DNA from: Chamaelirium japonicum
Lineage: Eukaryota; Streptophyta; Magnoliopsida; Liliales; Melanthiaceae
Length of the DNA stretch: 64,000 nt
Direction: 5' to 3'
Assembly (NCBI GenBank): GCA_947650365.1
Contig: OX393552.1
Coordinates: 24,401,444-24,465,443 of the forward strand
Part shown: in pieces, positions 1 through 10,786 of the stretch
Numbering within the stretch: the first letter of the stretch is position 1
Layout: each line of letters begins with the position of its first letter
Position numbers and translations under genes: made by a program
Notes under the pieces: generated by a model
Told to the model about the DNA's origin: nothing
Seen by the model: only the letters and a program-made list of their open reading frames with translations
Databases searched by the model: none

Positions 1-175
1 TTTTCTTTCAAATTTTTACTGCTTTAAATGAGTTCAAAACAAAAAAGTTTATATATGGTTTTTAATCGTTTCGACGAGACGAACGCAATGGCGCCGTCCG
101 TTTCTTATTTTAATTTTTGTATCAAAATTTCTTATAATGACCTTTTAAACTATTATTTTATTTTGGGTTGTTACA
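1..175 (-). mobile_element. Possible LTR start of an element running off the left edge
   Basis: Read on the minus strand from position 175, the sequence starts TGTAACAACCC and becomes AT-rich, which looks like the 5' end of a plant LTR. It abuts exactly the point where the LARD LTR homology (176 onward) stops, so I infer an insertion into that LTR. The other end lies outside the window, so neither family nor target duplication can be confirmed. Confidence 0.4.
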
Positions 176-618
176 CTACGTCTCTGTGCGGCAAGACACA
201 ACCTTTGAATCCACTATCTCTTAAGAAGTAGTGCTACTCTTGACATGCCGAGGAGTGCTTATATAAATAGACAAAGGGTGGAGTAGGCTTGACTGGAGTC
301 TGATCACCAGAAGGCTCAGAGAACTCTGGAGAACAGAAAGTGGAAATGGGAATAATGGTTATCAGTCTTGATTTCTGATCCTTTAATGTTTGTAAGGTTT
401 GCTACTTATAGACGTTTGGAAATATCGGGGGTTTTGGTAAATACCTGGGGGGATTTACCAGACCCCATATAGTATGTGTGGGCCCCAGGAAGGACTACGA
501 GTCCCACTATCATCATTGTGGGCCCCATGCAGGGTTGCAAGTCCAACTGTCATCTCCATGGGCCCCAGGCAGGGTTGCGGGTTCCATAATCTGGAGTTAG
601 ACAGATTTTGCACCCATA
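176..618 (-). repeat. 3' LTR of the LARD, partial
   Basis: This segment matches the LTR at 7191-7773, for example the shared stretch around 'gtaggcttgactggagtctg' and the GC-rich 'gtgggcccca' repeats. It covers the U3 side and middle of the LTR. The remainder is replaced by the LTR-like sequence at 1-175. Confidence 0.75.
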
Positions 619-640
619 GTTATCCCCTCCCAGCTCGGCA
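619..640 (-). other. Polypurine tract of the LARD
   Basis: On the minus strand 'gagctgggaggggataac' directly precedes the LTR start 'tatgggtgcaaa'. The Tat element has 'ttggagggggtaac' in front of 'tgtgggtgcaaa' at 53938-53952. Position and sequence fit the plus-strand primer of an LTR element. Confidence 0.65.
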
Positions 641-859
641 GGTGCTAACCTAGCTGGTTGTGACTATGGTGCAAAACTGCTTTGTCGATGCCGATGTGGC
701 TTGACGAGTGTTTGGAAAAAATATATCGACCCTTTGCCAAGGGCCAACCAAAGTTCTGCTTGCCGACCCGCTGTCTGAGGCTAACCATCGTACCCGCCGA
801 CCCACCGCCAAGGGCCTGCTAGGGGCGTGTCTGCTGACCCATTGTCCGGGACCAACCGT

Positions 860-1470
860 CGCACCTGTCGACCCCCTACCAAGGGCCGGCTGGTGGCATA
901 TCTATCGAACCCGCTATCAGGGGCCGACCGTCGTGACTACCAACCCCCTGCCAAAGGCCAACCAGAGGTATATTCGCCAACCCGCTGTCCGGGGCTGACC
1001 GTCGCACCTGCCGACCTCTGCCAAGGGATGGCTGGAGCATGTCTATCGACTCGATGTTCGAGGCCTACCGTCGCACCTACCGACCCCCTGCCAAGGGCCG
1101 GTCGGAGGTGTGTCTGCCAACCCACTGTCCGGGGTCGACCGTCGCACCTGCCGACCCCCTGCCAAGGGCAGGTCGGAGGCGTGTTCGCTGACCCGCTATC
1201 TGGGGCCGACCGTCATGGCTACCAACCCCCTGCCAAGGGCCAGTCTAGGGTGAGCTCGCTGACCTGTTGTACAATGCCTTCCGTCTTGCCTACCGACCCC
1301 CTGCCAAGGGCCAACCGGGGGTGTCTTCATCGACTCGTTGATCCGCTATCCAGGGTCGATCGTCGCATCTACCGACCCCTTGCCAATTGCCGGCCAAGGG
1401 CACGTCCCCCGACCGTTATCCAGGGCCAATGAGTGCCTACCGACCCCCCGCCAAGGGCCGGTCAGGGGCG
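860..1470. repeat. Tandem array, ~71-bp unit
   Basis: The phrase 'accccctgccaagggcc' recurs about every 69-72 bp (near 876, 948, 1017, 1089, 1160, 1230, 1301 and on to 1451), alternating with 'cccgctgtccggggccgaccgtcg'-like blocks. About nine diverged copies. GC-rich, and the source of the spurious open frames here. Confidence 0.8.
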
Positions 1471-1599
1471 TGCTTGGTCGGACGGCCAGCTTAACCGATC
1501 GCTGCCAATAGTCACACAAGTGGCCTTCGGTCGCTGGGTGTCACTAACAGCCAGCCACAGTGTAGGCCTGACCAATCTCGAGAGAGGCCCGGTCGTCAG

Positions 1600-1900
1600 G
1601 GGCAGCTGGTCAGTCTGAGTCCCGATCGGTCAGAGTTGGTCGGTCGGTCAGTCTGTGCCCTAATCGGTCGGGGCCAGCCGATAGGTCTTTGCCCTGGTCG
1701 GTTAGAGTCGGTCTACCTGTCTATGCCCCTATCGGTCGAGGTCGGCCGACAGTCGTCGACTGACCGCGCCAGAGCCGGTCAATCACAAAGTACTACCTAG
1801 CGACCGACCAAAGTTAATTCCTAACCGACCAGCATTGTAGCCAGGGGAAACCGAATGGTTGGTTATGGGGTCGGTTAAAGGGGGCCAAACAGTCAGTTGA
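1600..1900. repeat. Degenerate GGTCGGTC-type short repeats
   Basis: Short motifs such as 'ggtcggtcggtcag' and 'cgatcggtcgggg' recur irregularly. They resemble in style the CGATCGGTC-rich array of the Tat element at 52380-53860, and occupy the same relative place upstream of the polypurine tract on the element's own strand. Confidence 0.6.
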
Positions 1901-1999
1901 GGGGCCCAGTCGGTCGAGGGGGAGTGATGTCTTCCCCCAAAATACACCAAGGGCAGGGCCTTGGGCTTGTTGAGTACCGAAGGCATTTGAATGCCTTAG

Positions 2000-4900
2000 A
2001 CTTTGCCTGCGAACACTGGACCTGTCTCCGGGCTCATTGAGCGCCGAGGCGATGCAAAGCACCTCAGACTTTGACTGCGAGCGCCGGAGCTGTCTCTCTA
2101 TACTCGTTGAGTGACGAGACGGTGCGAAGCACCTCAAACTTTGTCTACGAGCGTCGAAGTTGTCTCTCCGGGCTCGTTGAGCTTCGAGGCAGTGCGGAGC
2201 ACCTTAGACTTTGTCTACGAGCGTCGAAGTTGTCTCTCCGGGCTCATTGAGTGCTGAGGTGGTGCGGAGCAGCTCGGACATTGTCTGCAAGCACCGAAGC
2301 TGTCTCTCTAGGCTCATTGAGCGCCGAGGCGGTGAGAAGCACCTCGTACTCTGTCTATGAGTACCGGAGCTATCTCTCCGGGCTCGTTGAGCACCGAGGC
2401 AGTGAGAAACACCCTGGACTTTGTCCGCGTGCATCGGAGCTGTCTCTTCGGGCTCGTTGAGCACAGAGGCCATGCAGAGCACCTTGGATTTTGTCTACGA
2501 GCACCAAAGCTCTCTCCGAACGCATTAAGCACTGAGGCAGTGAGAAGCACCCGTACTTTATCTACAAGCGATGTAGCTGTCTCTCCGAGCGTGCTGAGTG
2601 TCGAGGCAGTGTGAAGCACCTTAGACTTTGTCTACAAGCACCGGAGCTTTCTCTCCGGGCTTGTTGAGTGCCGAGACAGTGCAGCGCACCTCAGACTTTT
2701 TCTGTGAACACTGAAGTTGTCTCTCTGGGCTCGTTGAGCACCGAGGCAGTGAGAAGCACCTCAGACTCTATCTAAGAGCGTCAGAGCTATATTTTTGGGC
2801 ACATTGAGTGCCAAGGCAATGAGAAGCACCTCGGACTTTGTCTATGAGCTCAGGAGCTGTCTCTTTAGGACCGTTGAGCACCGAAGCGATGCGGAGCACT
2901 TCGGACTATATCTGCAAGTGTCGGAGCTATGTCTATGGATGCGTTGAGTACCGAGGCAGTGAGAAGCTCCTTAGACTTTATCTGCGAGCGCCGGATCTAT
3001 CTCTCCGGGCATATTGGGTGTAGAGGCAGTAAGAAGCACCTCAGACTTTATCTAAAAGCACTGGAGTTGTCTCTCCGGGCTCATTTAGCGCTGAGGCAAT
3101 ACGGAGCACCTCGAACTTTGTCTGTGAGTATCAGAGTTGTATTTCCAAGTGTTTTGAGAGCCAAGGTAGTAAGAAGCACCTCGGACTCTGTCGGTGAACG
3201 CCAAAGTTGTCTCTCCATCCTTGTTGAGTGCCGAGGCGGTACGGAGCACCTCGGACTTTGCTACGAGTGTCAGAGCTGTCTCTCCTGGCGCGTTGAGCAC
3301 TGAAGTAGTGAGAAGAACCTCTGACTTTGTTTGTGAGCGTCGGAGTTGTCTCTCCAGGCACGTTGAGCACCAAGACGGTGAGAAGCACCTCGGACTTTGT
3401 TTGTGAGTGCTGGAACTGTCTCTCCGGGCTCGTTGAGCGCCGAGGCGATGCGGAGCTCCACAGACTTTGTCTACGAGTGCTGGACTTGTCTCTCCGAGCT
3501 CGTTGAGAGTCGAGGCGATGCGAAGCATCTTGGACTTTGTTTGTGAGTGGTGGAGCTATCTCTCCGGGCTTGTGGTGCGGAGCACCTCTAACTATATCTG
3601 TGAGTGTTGGAGTTGTCTTTTCGGGCTCGTTGAGCATCGAGGCAATGAGAAGCACCTCGAACTCTGTCTACAAGCATCGGAGTTGTCTCTCCGGACTTGT
3701 TCAGTACTGAGGCAGTAAGAAACACCTCGAACGAACTTTGTCTGTGAGTACCGGACATATCTCTCCGGGCTTGTTGAGCACCAAGGTGGTGCGAAGCACC
3801 TCAGACTTTATATACAAGCATCAGAGCTCTCTCTCCGGGCGCGTTGAGCACCAAAGTGGTAAGAAGCACCTCGGACTATGTCTGCGAGCATCGAAGTTGT
3901 CTCTCTGGGCACGTTGAGCATAGAGGCGATAAGAAGCACCTCGAACTTTGTCTATGAGTGTCGAAGTTGTCTCTCCAAGATCGTTGAGCACCGACATAGT
4001 ACGGAGCATCTCGGACTTTGTCTGTGAGCGCTAGACCTATCTCTCCAGGCTCGTTGAGCATCAAGGTAGTACAGAGTACCTCATACTTTGTCTGCAAGCA
4101 TCATAGCTGTCTCTCCAGGCTCGTTGAGCGCTGAAGCGGTATGGAGCACCTCCGACTTTGTCTACGAGCACTAGAGTTATTTCTCTGGGCTTGTTGAGTG
4201 CTGAGGCGGTGTAGAGCACTCGAACTTTATCTGTGAGCGCAGAGGCGGTGAGAAGCACCTCGGGACTCTGTCTGCGAGCACCGGAGCTGTCTCTTCAGGA
4301 TCATTGAGCACCGAGACAGTAAGAAGCACCTCAGACTTTGTTTGCAAGTGCCAGAGCTGTCTCTCCGGGCTCATTGAGTGCCGAGGTGGCACGGAGCACC
4401 TTGAACTTTGTCTGTGAGTGTCGGGGCTATCTTTTCAGGCGCGTTGGGCACCAAGGTAGTGAAAATCACCTCGGACTTTGTCTGTGAGTGCCGGAGCTAT
4501 CTCTCCAGGTGCGTTGAGCGTCAAGGTGGTAAGAAGTGCCTCGGATTTTGTCTGTGAGCGCTAGAGCTATCTCTCCGGGATCGCTGAGTGCCAAGGCAGT
4601 GTGGAGCACCTCAGACTTTGTCTGTGAGTGTTAGTACTATCTCTCTGGGCTCGTTGAGTACCGAGGCAGTGAGAAGCACCTCGGAATATGTCTGCAAGCG
4701 CCGAAGCTATCTCTTCGGGCTCGTTAAGCACCGAGGCGGTGAGAAGCATCTCAGACTTTATTTGCGAGCGCTGGAGCTGTCTCTCCGGGCTCATTGAGTG
4801 TCGAGGCGGCACGGAGTACCTCGGACTTTGTCTACGAGTTACAAAGCTGTCTCTCTGGGCACATTGAGTGCTGAGGCAGTGAGAAGCACCTTGGACTTTG

Positions 4901-5410
4901 TCTATGAGCATCAAAGCTGTCTCTACGGGCGCGTTGAGCGTCGAGGAGATAAGAAGCACCTCAAACTTTATCCGCAAGCACCAGAGCTATCTCTCCCGTC
5001 TCGTTGAGTATCGAAGCGGTGAGGAGCACCTTGAACTTTATCTGTGAGCACCGTAGCTGTCTTTTCATGCTCGTTGAGCACCGAGGCGTGAGAAGCACCT
5101 TGTACTCTATCTGCGAGCATCGAAGCTGTCTTTTCGGGCTCATTGAGCGCCGAGGCAGTGAGAAGAACCGTGAACTTTTTCTGTGAGCGCTAGAGCTATC
5201 TCTCTAGGATCATTGAATGCCGAAGCAGTACAGAGTACCTCGGACTTTATCTGCGATCATCAGAGTTGTCTCTCTAGGCGCATTGAGCATTAAGGTAGTG
5301 AGAAGCACCTCGGACTTTTTTTGCGAGCACCGAAGCTGTCTCTCCAGGCGTGTTGAGTACTGAGACGGTGAGAAGCACCTCGAACTTTGGCTGCAAATAC
5401 CAAGGTTGTT
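2000..5410. repeat. Long minisatellite, ~69-bp unit, about 49 copies
   Basis: A unit of about 69 bp built on 'ctccgggctcgttgagcgcc', 'gaggcggtgagaagcacctc' and 'ggactttgtctacgagcacc' repeats through 3.4 kb with roughly 10-25% divergence between copies. Because 69 is a multiple of three, both strands give long pseudo-frames of repeating 23-residue peptides. These are artefacts of the array and I do not call them genes. Confidence 0.9.
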
Positions 5411-5439
5411 TCCTTGGACTGAGACGGTGTTGATGTCTC

Positions 5440-6010
5440 TAGCTTTATCGAGTGCTGAGGTGGCCAAGTCTGCCTCGGACTTTGTCAGGTGTTGAGAAGG
5501 CGAAGCCTTCCTCAAACTTTGTCTTCGAATGCAAAGGCTATCTTCTTGGGTTGAGACGATATTAATGTCTTGGGCTTTGTCGGGTGCCTAGGCGGCAAAG
5601 CCTGCCTCGGGTTTTATCTTCGAATGCCAAGTCTAACTCTTTGACCTAGACGATATCGACCTCTCGGGCTTTGGCAAGTGTCGAGGCGTCGAATCCTACC
5701 TCAAACTTTGTCTTTGAATGCTAAGGTTGTCTCCTTAGGCCGAGATAATATCGAAGTCTCGGGCATTGTCAGGTGCCGATGCGGTGATATCTGCCTCGGA
5801 CTTTCTCTTCGAATGCCAAGGCTATCTCCTTGGGTTGAGACGATATCGACATCTCAGGCTTTAACGGGTGTTGAGGCGGTGAAGCCTGCCTAAAAAATTG
5901 TCTTCGAATGCCAAGTCTATCTCCTTGGGCCAAGACGATGTCGACATCTTGGGTTGTCGGGTGCCGAGATGGTGAAGCCTGCCTCGGACTTTGTATTCGA
6001 ATGCCGAGGG
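5440..6010. repeat. Tandem array, ~93-bp unit, about six copies
   Basis: 'gggctttgtcgggtgccgag' recurs near 5572, 5665, 5758, 5852 and 5944, separated by 'gactttgtcttcgaatgcca' and 'ctccttgggttgagacgat'. The unit shares 'cctcggactttgtct' with the preceding 69-bp array, so one probably derives from the other. Confidence 0.8.
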
Positions 6011-6039
6011 TAGGGCCTCAGTCTCGTTGATCAATGGGG

Positions 6040-6590
6040 GTTAGAACTCGGAGTACTTAGCATAGTACCTTTGTATCGATTGGACTTAGGCGAAGCATCA
6101 TTTTAGTCGAACCTACGTCAGGGCACGTAGCTTTGTACTGTTGCAGTTTAGTTGATCATATCGCAACCCGAACCAAACTAACTATGGAAAGGCATGAGAG
6201 CATGTGTCTTTATGTGACAATGGGAGAATAAGTGACACCAATGATTCAGAATACTTAGCGTAGTGTCTTTGTATCAGTTGGACTTAAGCAAAGCGTTGTT
6301 TCAGTCGAACCTACGTCTGGAGCACGTATCTTTGTACTATTGCTAGTTAGTCAGTCATATCGCAATCTAAACCAAACTAACTGTGGTGAGGCACTGGAGT
6401 ATATATCCTTATGTGACAACGGGAGTATATGCAACGCCAATGATTCAGAGTACTTAGAGTAGTACCTTTGTATCAGTTGGACATAGGCAAAGCGCCGTTT
6501 CAGTCGAACCTACATCTGGGGCACGTAGCTTTGTACTGTTATAGCTTAGTCGATCATGTCGCAACCTAAACCGAACTAACTATATCTTTA
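6040..6590. repeat. Three tandem copies of a ~200-bp unit
   Basis: The sequence around 'tttgtatcagttggactta' with 'cagtcgaacctacgtctggg' and 'cgcaacctaaaccgaacta' appears three times, starting near 6057, 6258 and 6452. Confidence 0.8.
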
Positions 6591-6710
6591 AATACTGGTT
6601 GATCATGGGAAGACCCTGTGCGATCAAACTAGTCTTGTATTCGGGTGCCAAAGCTATCTCCTTGGACTTTTTGCTTGAGTTTACAGGCGATAGTGACTGT
6701 CTCGGACTTT

Positions 6711-6900
6711 GTCTTTGAGGGTTGGATATCCCTAATTCCTCAGTTGTAGGTTGAATCCTCGGGCGATCTGTAATGCTAAAGAATGTCCGAGGGTTGGATG
6801 TTTCTAAGCCCTCGGTTGACCGTTGAATCCTCGGGCGATCTATAACACCGGAGAATATCCGAGGGTTGGTTGTCTCCAAGCCCTCAGTTGTCAGTTGATG
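6711..6900. repeat. Three copies of a ~75-bp unit
   Basis: 'gagggttggatgtctccaag' followed by 'ccctcagttg' and 'gaatcctcgggcgatctata' recurs about every 70-77 bp. It is the last array before the leader and primer-binding-site-like sequence of the LARD. Confidence 0.65.
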
Positions 6901-7167
6901 TTGATTACGGATCGTCTTGAAGGAGCAGGGGATGGATCGTGCGACCGGTGGATGTTTGCTCCATCGTTGATGCTAGTGACTTGTATCGGAGGATTCACCC
7001 CCGATATTTGAATGTTTTGATTTAGATAACTTCCCGCCTGCTCATCCACCGGTCATGTCTTTGCCATGTTGTTATAACGATGGAGATAGACGGGTTGCTT
7101 AGGCTATCGGTATTTGCTGCTTGACCGAAGGTACTGGAAAGCCTAGAGGTCGCAAGTTGATAAGGAA

Positions 7168-7190
7168 GGATCCCACAGACAGTGCCAAGC
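7168..7190 (-). other. Primer-binding-site-like sequence of the LARD
   Basis: On the minus strand the LTR end 'ccccaca' is followed by 'gcttggcactgtctgtggga'. The Tat element has 'gtttggcgccgtctgtggga' at the same place (42419-42441). This shared sequence is a main reason for grouping the two. Confidence 0.7.
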
Positions 7191-7773
7191 TGTGGGGGGG
7201 TGTATGGTTGTCGTATGATCCCCCTACAATAGTCGATGTAAGGTGTTGACCTTCAATATGTGGTGCAATATGGGATACTGAGTTGTCGTGTGCTTAGCTG
7301 TCACACAGACACTATAGAGTAGAGATAGAGGAAGATTTGGCACAGGATGTGATGACGAAGTTCGACCGAAGACTATGTCTCCGTGTGGTAAAATGCAACC
7401 TTTGAGTCCACTATCTCTGAAGAAGTAGCACTACTCAATAGGCTGAGGAGTGCTTATACAAGTAGACAGAGGGTGAAGTAGGCTTGACTGGAGTCTGATC
7501 ACCAGAAGGCTCAGATAGTTATGGAGAAAAGAAAGTGGAAATGGGAATAATATCTCGGTCTCGATTTTTGGATCCTTGAATATTTATCAGGTCTGCTATT
7601 TATAGAGGTTTGGGAATATTGGGGGTTTTAGCAAATACCCGAGGGGGATTTGCCAGATCCCAGATAGTATGTGCGGGCCCTAGACAGGGCTGTGGGTCCC
7701 ATTTTCATTTCTGTGGGCTCCAGGCAGAGTTGCGGGTCCTACTGTTGGGCGTTAGCCAGATTTTGCACCCACA
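7191..7773 (-). repeat. 5' LTR of the LARD
   Basis: 583 bp, reading TGTGGGTGCAAA...CCCCACA on the minus strand. A TATA-like 'ctataaat' lies at 7598-7605 (minus) in the context 'cctctataaatagcaga', close to 'cctataaataacagagcc' in the Tat right LTR. GC-rich 'gggaccc' and 'gggcccac' motifs in U3 echo the 43-bp repeats of the Tat LTR. Confidence 0.75.
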
Positions 7774-8435
7774 ACCACCGCCTTAATCACTCAATGTTTG
7801 TCCTCTATATCTCCTCTCTTTCTCTCTCTCTCTGGGATGTTTTTTTCTTCTGTTATTTTTTTTTGTTATAGTCACCAACATGATGTCCCCTCTGGCACTG
7901 TCATCGGTCTCATAGTTCTCTTCTTTGGCATTTGCATTGAGGTCATCGGCACCTGCGACCTCCGCCCCAATCAACACCGATGTCTTTAACAAACCTTTCT
8001 AATATTGTAGATATGTAATGAAACATTAATCCCTGCTAATTCTTTTTATCTCTCTCTCTCTCTCCCTCTGCATCGTGTTGCTACCATCGGATCGTTGTCA
8101 ACATCCTCCTGAATTATCCCTGTATTTTCACCAGGGTCTGAGGAAAGTTTATATTTGTTTAATATTTTGATTTTTTGTCGCCCCAGATTTTGCATAGATC
8201 AAATGTTGTATTATTTCATAGTTTTTTATCACGCCATATTTTTCGTATATTTGTCCTCAAATTTGATTTTTAAATGTCTTTCATTTCTGAAATAATTTTC
8301 TTCCTACTAAGGTAAGAGACGTATTAGACCTAATTTGAAAATTATGTTTTACATCAAGCAACCCATTCTTCACCATCGCATGCGAGAAATCAAAGAACAT
8401 TGCAGTACATAGCCTCACCCTCAATAGGGAAGATT
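7774..8435. other. Unassigned intergenic sequence
   Basis: Short pyrimidine tracts and AT-rich DNA. I see no coding exon, RNA gene or repeat end here. Confidence 0.6.
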
Positions 8436-8583
8436 GATTCAAATAGATGTGGCACTACTATATTTTGATAAAAAATATCAAGAATTTTGAACTGCATTTA
8501 TATCCATACAGATATGGCAGTATTTTCTTTTATTGGCCTTTTAAGTGTAGAATCTTTATTATTTTGTAAAACAGTAAAGAAAG
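8436..8583. repeat. Dispersed direct repeat, copy 1
   Basis: About 150 bp around 'caagaattttgaactgcatt', 'tattggccttt' and 'agaatctttattatt' matches 14621-14768 in the same orientation at high identity. No flanking structure identifies the family. Confidence 0.7.
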
Positions 8584-8597
8584 ATACTCGCCTTCAA

Positions 8598-8687
8598 CGA
8601 TCCAAGGCTTCACGAGACTCAGCAAGCCTATCCTATTGGAACGTCTTAGCCCATTAAAAGTTCTCATCAACGTGAAGACCTTGCACA
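8598..8687. repeat. Part of an older repeat interrupted by a solo LTR
   Basis: 'ccaaggcttcacgagactca' with 'gcctatcctattggaacg' matches 11100-11190. The match resumes after 10787, so the 2.1 kb between is an insertion. Confidence 0.6.
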
Positions 8688-10786
8688 TGTTAGAATTGGT
8701 GTGTTCTAAGCTTGTAAAACTCTTGTTTTTGATCTATTAATAAATAATAAATGTTATTATATAAGATTCATATTGGTATGTAACATTTTTACGTGATCTT
8801 ATTAGAACAAAGAGTCATGGCTACATGGTAGTCCACTGAGTTAAAAACTAAGTGGATTGGTACCATATAACCTAAATTAGTTCGTAGCTATGATCATGTT
8901 GGTCGTCTCATCATGATAAGCTATTGAGGATAACAGTACATGGGTGTCTTCACCATGGTCATCACTAGGAACAATGACTGTGGCCGAACGGAACTAATAC
9001 GGTGCACAGATCGGTGAGTAGACACCAGTGCACTAAGCCGTGTTTATGCTTAGGGTAAAATGGTCCTAAACCCTGAAGAAGCATGACTGGTGGGCTAATC
9101 AGTTGTGTGGTGCTTTGGCACACCAATATATGAGGGTCCAGTTATGTGATCCAAAACCATAATGTATTGGGTTACCTAGCTGGCATCGCATCAGCATGCC
9201 ACTCCTACAGGCCATCCACACGGAGGTGCGTTCATTGGTTTGACTTATATTGTACCAAATCCAGACCTAGTGGTCATCAGTTGGACTGTTGATCAAGTTC
9301 AGTTACTCAACGAAGTAATCAAAGGTACGACGTATATGATCAACCTGAAAGGAACCGAGTCATATGAGCACTCGAGTCTGACGGTATTTTCCACCGCTCG
9401 AGTTGTTTCATGGCACTAAGTGAAGGGACAACGGGTTTACCACTACTAAGCGGAGAGCAAACATATGCGGGAGAATATAGTAAGTCTGGAGGGATTGGAG
9501 TGCAACCTGTGTCACACTCTGGGTTCCTATATAAGTTAACTCAGGCTCAAAGGATTAATGGTACACTCTGGTAATATGTCGATCGAGTTCAAGTTAGAAG
9601 CCATGAACTCTGGTCTCTGAAGGTTCCACCTTATCCACATTATGTACGGTCCTTGAACTATCTCCTCGAAACACAAGACGTAGTTAGAGGAAGTGAGAAG
9701 TCCAAACCTACGCTTTGTGTGTACTTCGCACTAGTACACGATAAATGCGTAACTACGTGTGCATACTAAGGAAAAACTCTAGGCTACTATAGAGACGCAA
9801 GAAGTTATCCTTGCCATAAGTGGACTCCGCCACATGGGTGCTATGCACCGGGACATCAGACATGTTGAGAGTTGACTAGTTGATTTCACTAGGGGCACCC
9901 TACGGGAACCCCAATAAATAATGAAATCACTAGTGCACTTCACTTATTAGTGTCTTGCTAAGTCTCGTACACAAGGGGTGGTCAACTAGTGACATAGGAG
10001 CGTTTTGGTCAAACCATACGCCACTATGCACGAGGATAGGCCCAGTCCTATATAGTGGTTTCCTCCTATATAGGGGCCGGCTATAGGGATTCAAATAGGG
10101 GCTTTTGACTTGGTCAAAACCACTCCAATAATCAAGGAAAGGGGAAAGATAAAGGGAGAGATAAGTGGAGAAAAAGGGGGGATTGGCCCTAACTTCTAGG
10201 AATGCTTATCCTAGCTAAGGCCAGCCCTATAAAAGAGTAAATCGAGGGAAAGAAGGGGCTGACCCTATGCATGACTTGGCCGAACCCTCTCTCTCTCTCC
10301 TCTCCTTCTCTCTCATCTCTCTTGTCTATCTCGTCTCCTTCGCTTGCAACTTCATCTTCCTCGCGTGGCATTTTGTAGAAGGATAAGGGTTATTCTTCGG
10401 AGGCACTCAGAGATCCGAGAATGATGTACTGTGCATCATGTGAGATAAGGTGAACAAGAAGACATCATCTTCCAACAAATCGTCTGTTTCTTTACTGATG
10501 ATATTCCATCTCCATCGACAAAGAAGATAATTCTCCACGGTTAAAAGATCCGCACTAAAAATATGCAAGACTCTAACATATAGATCTAGCGGAGTCTATG
10601 AATTACATGCATGCTAGACATTTGTATCGCTAGATTGTCGTTAGGTATTCGATTCACGTGCACAAACTTGCATGCACTTGTAGATTAGTTTCAATGAAAG
10701 TTTTATCGTGTAACATGCATCACGCATGGTCTTTCAACCAGTAAATCACTTCCGTTGAGAGCCTCTACCATTGAATTTTTCTAACA
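8688..10786 (+). mobile_element. Solo LTR, ~2.1 kb
   Basis: Begins TGTTAGAA and ends TTCTAACA, with no internal coding region, so it looks like a single long LTR left by recombination. The flanks are GCACA and ACATA; the uninterrupted relative near 11190 reads GCATA, one change from each, which supports a 5-bp target duplication. A TATA-like box at 10228-10235 on the plus strand gives the orientation. The length suggests a large copia type, but no domain is present to test that. Confidence 0.6.
10228..10235 (+). promoter_or_regulatory. TATA-like box of the solo LTR
   Basis: TATAAAAG lies about 560 bp before the 3' end of the LTR, followed by a pyrimidine-rich stretch, as expected at a U3/R junction. 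Confidence 0.4.

Larger units (their letters stand above)
176..7773 (-). mobile_element. Large non-autonomous LTR retrotransposon derivative (LARD), Tat-related
   Basis: Two diverged direct repeats (176-618 and 7191-7773) flank about 6.6 kb with no gag or pol domain in any frame. On the minus strand the order is 5' LTR (7773 to 7191), primer-binding-site-like sequence, short unique leader, a chain of tandem arrays, polypurine tract, then 3' LTR (618 to 176). The LTR start TGTGGGTGCAAA, the first bases after the LTR, the polypurine tract and the TATA context all match the Tat element at 41699-54673. It is a fossil that cannot encode its own proteins. By eye the LTRs are only about 80-85% identical, so it is clearly older than the Tat copy. 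Dasheng in rice, moved by RIRE2, is the known precedent for such a pair. Confidence 0.8.

Noticed and set aside
708-1618. Proline/arginine-rich frames up to 201 residues
   Set aside because: They fall in the ~71-bp GC-rich array of a non-coding LARD.
2000-5410. CRISPR array
   Set aside because: Units are contiguous and diverged with no unique spacers, and the genome is eukaryotic.
2204-5515. Many overlapping open frames of 60-170 residues on both strands
   Set aside because: They are translations of the 69-bp minisatellite, whose unit length is a multiple of three. No start context, domain or codon bias supports genes.
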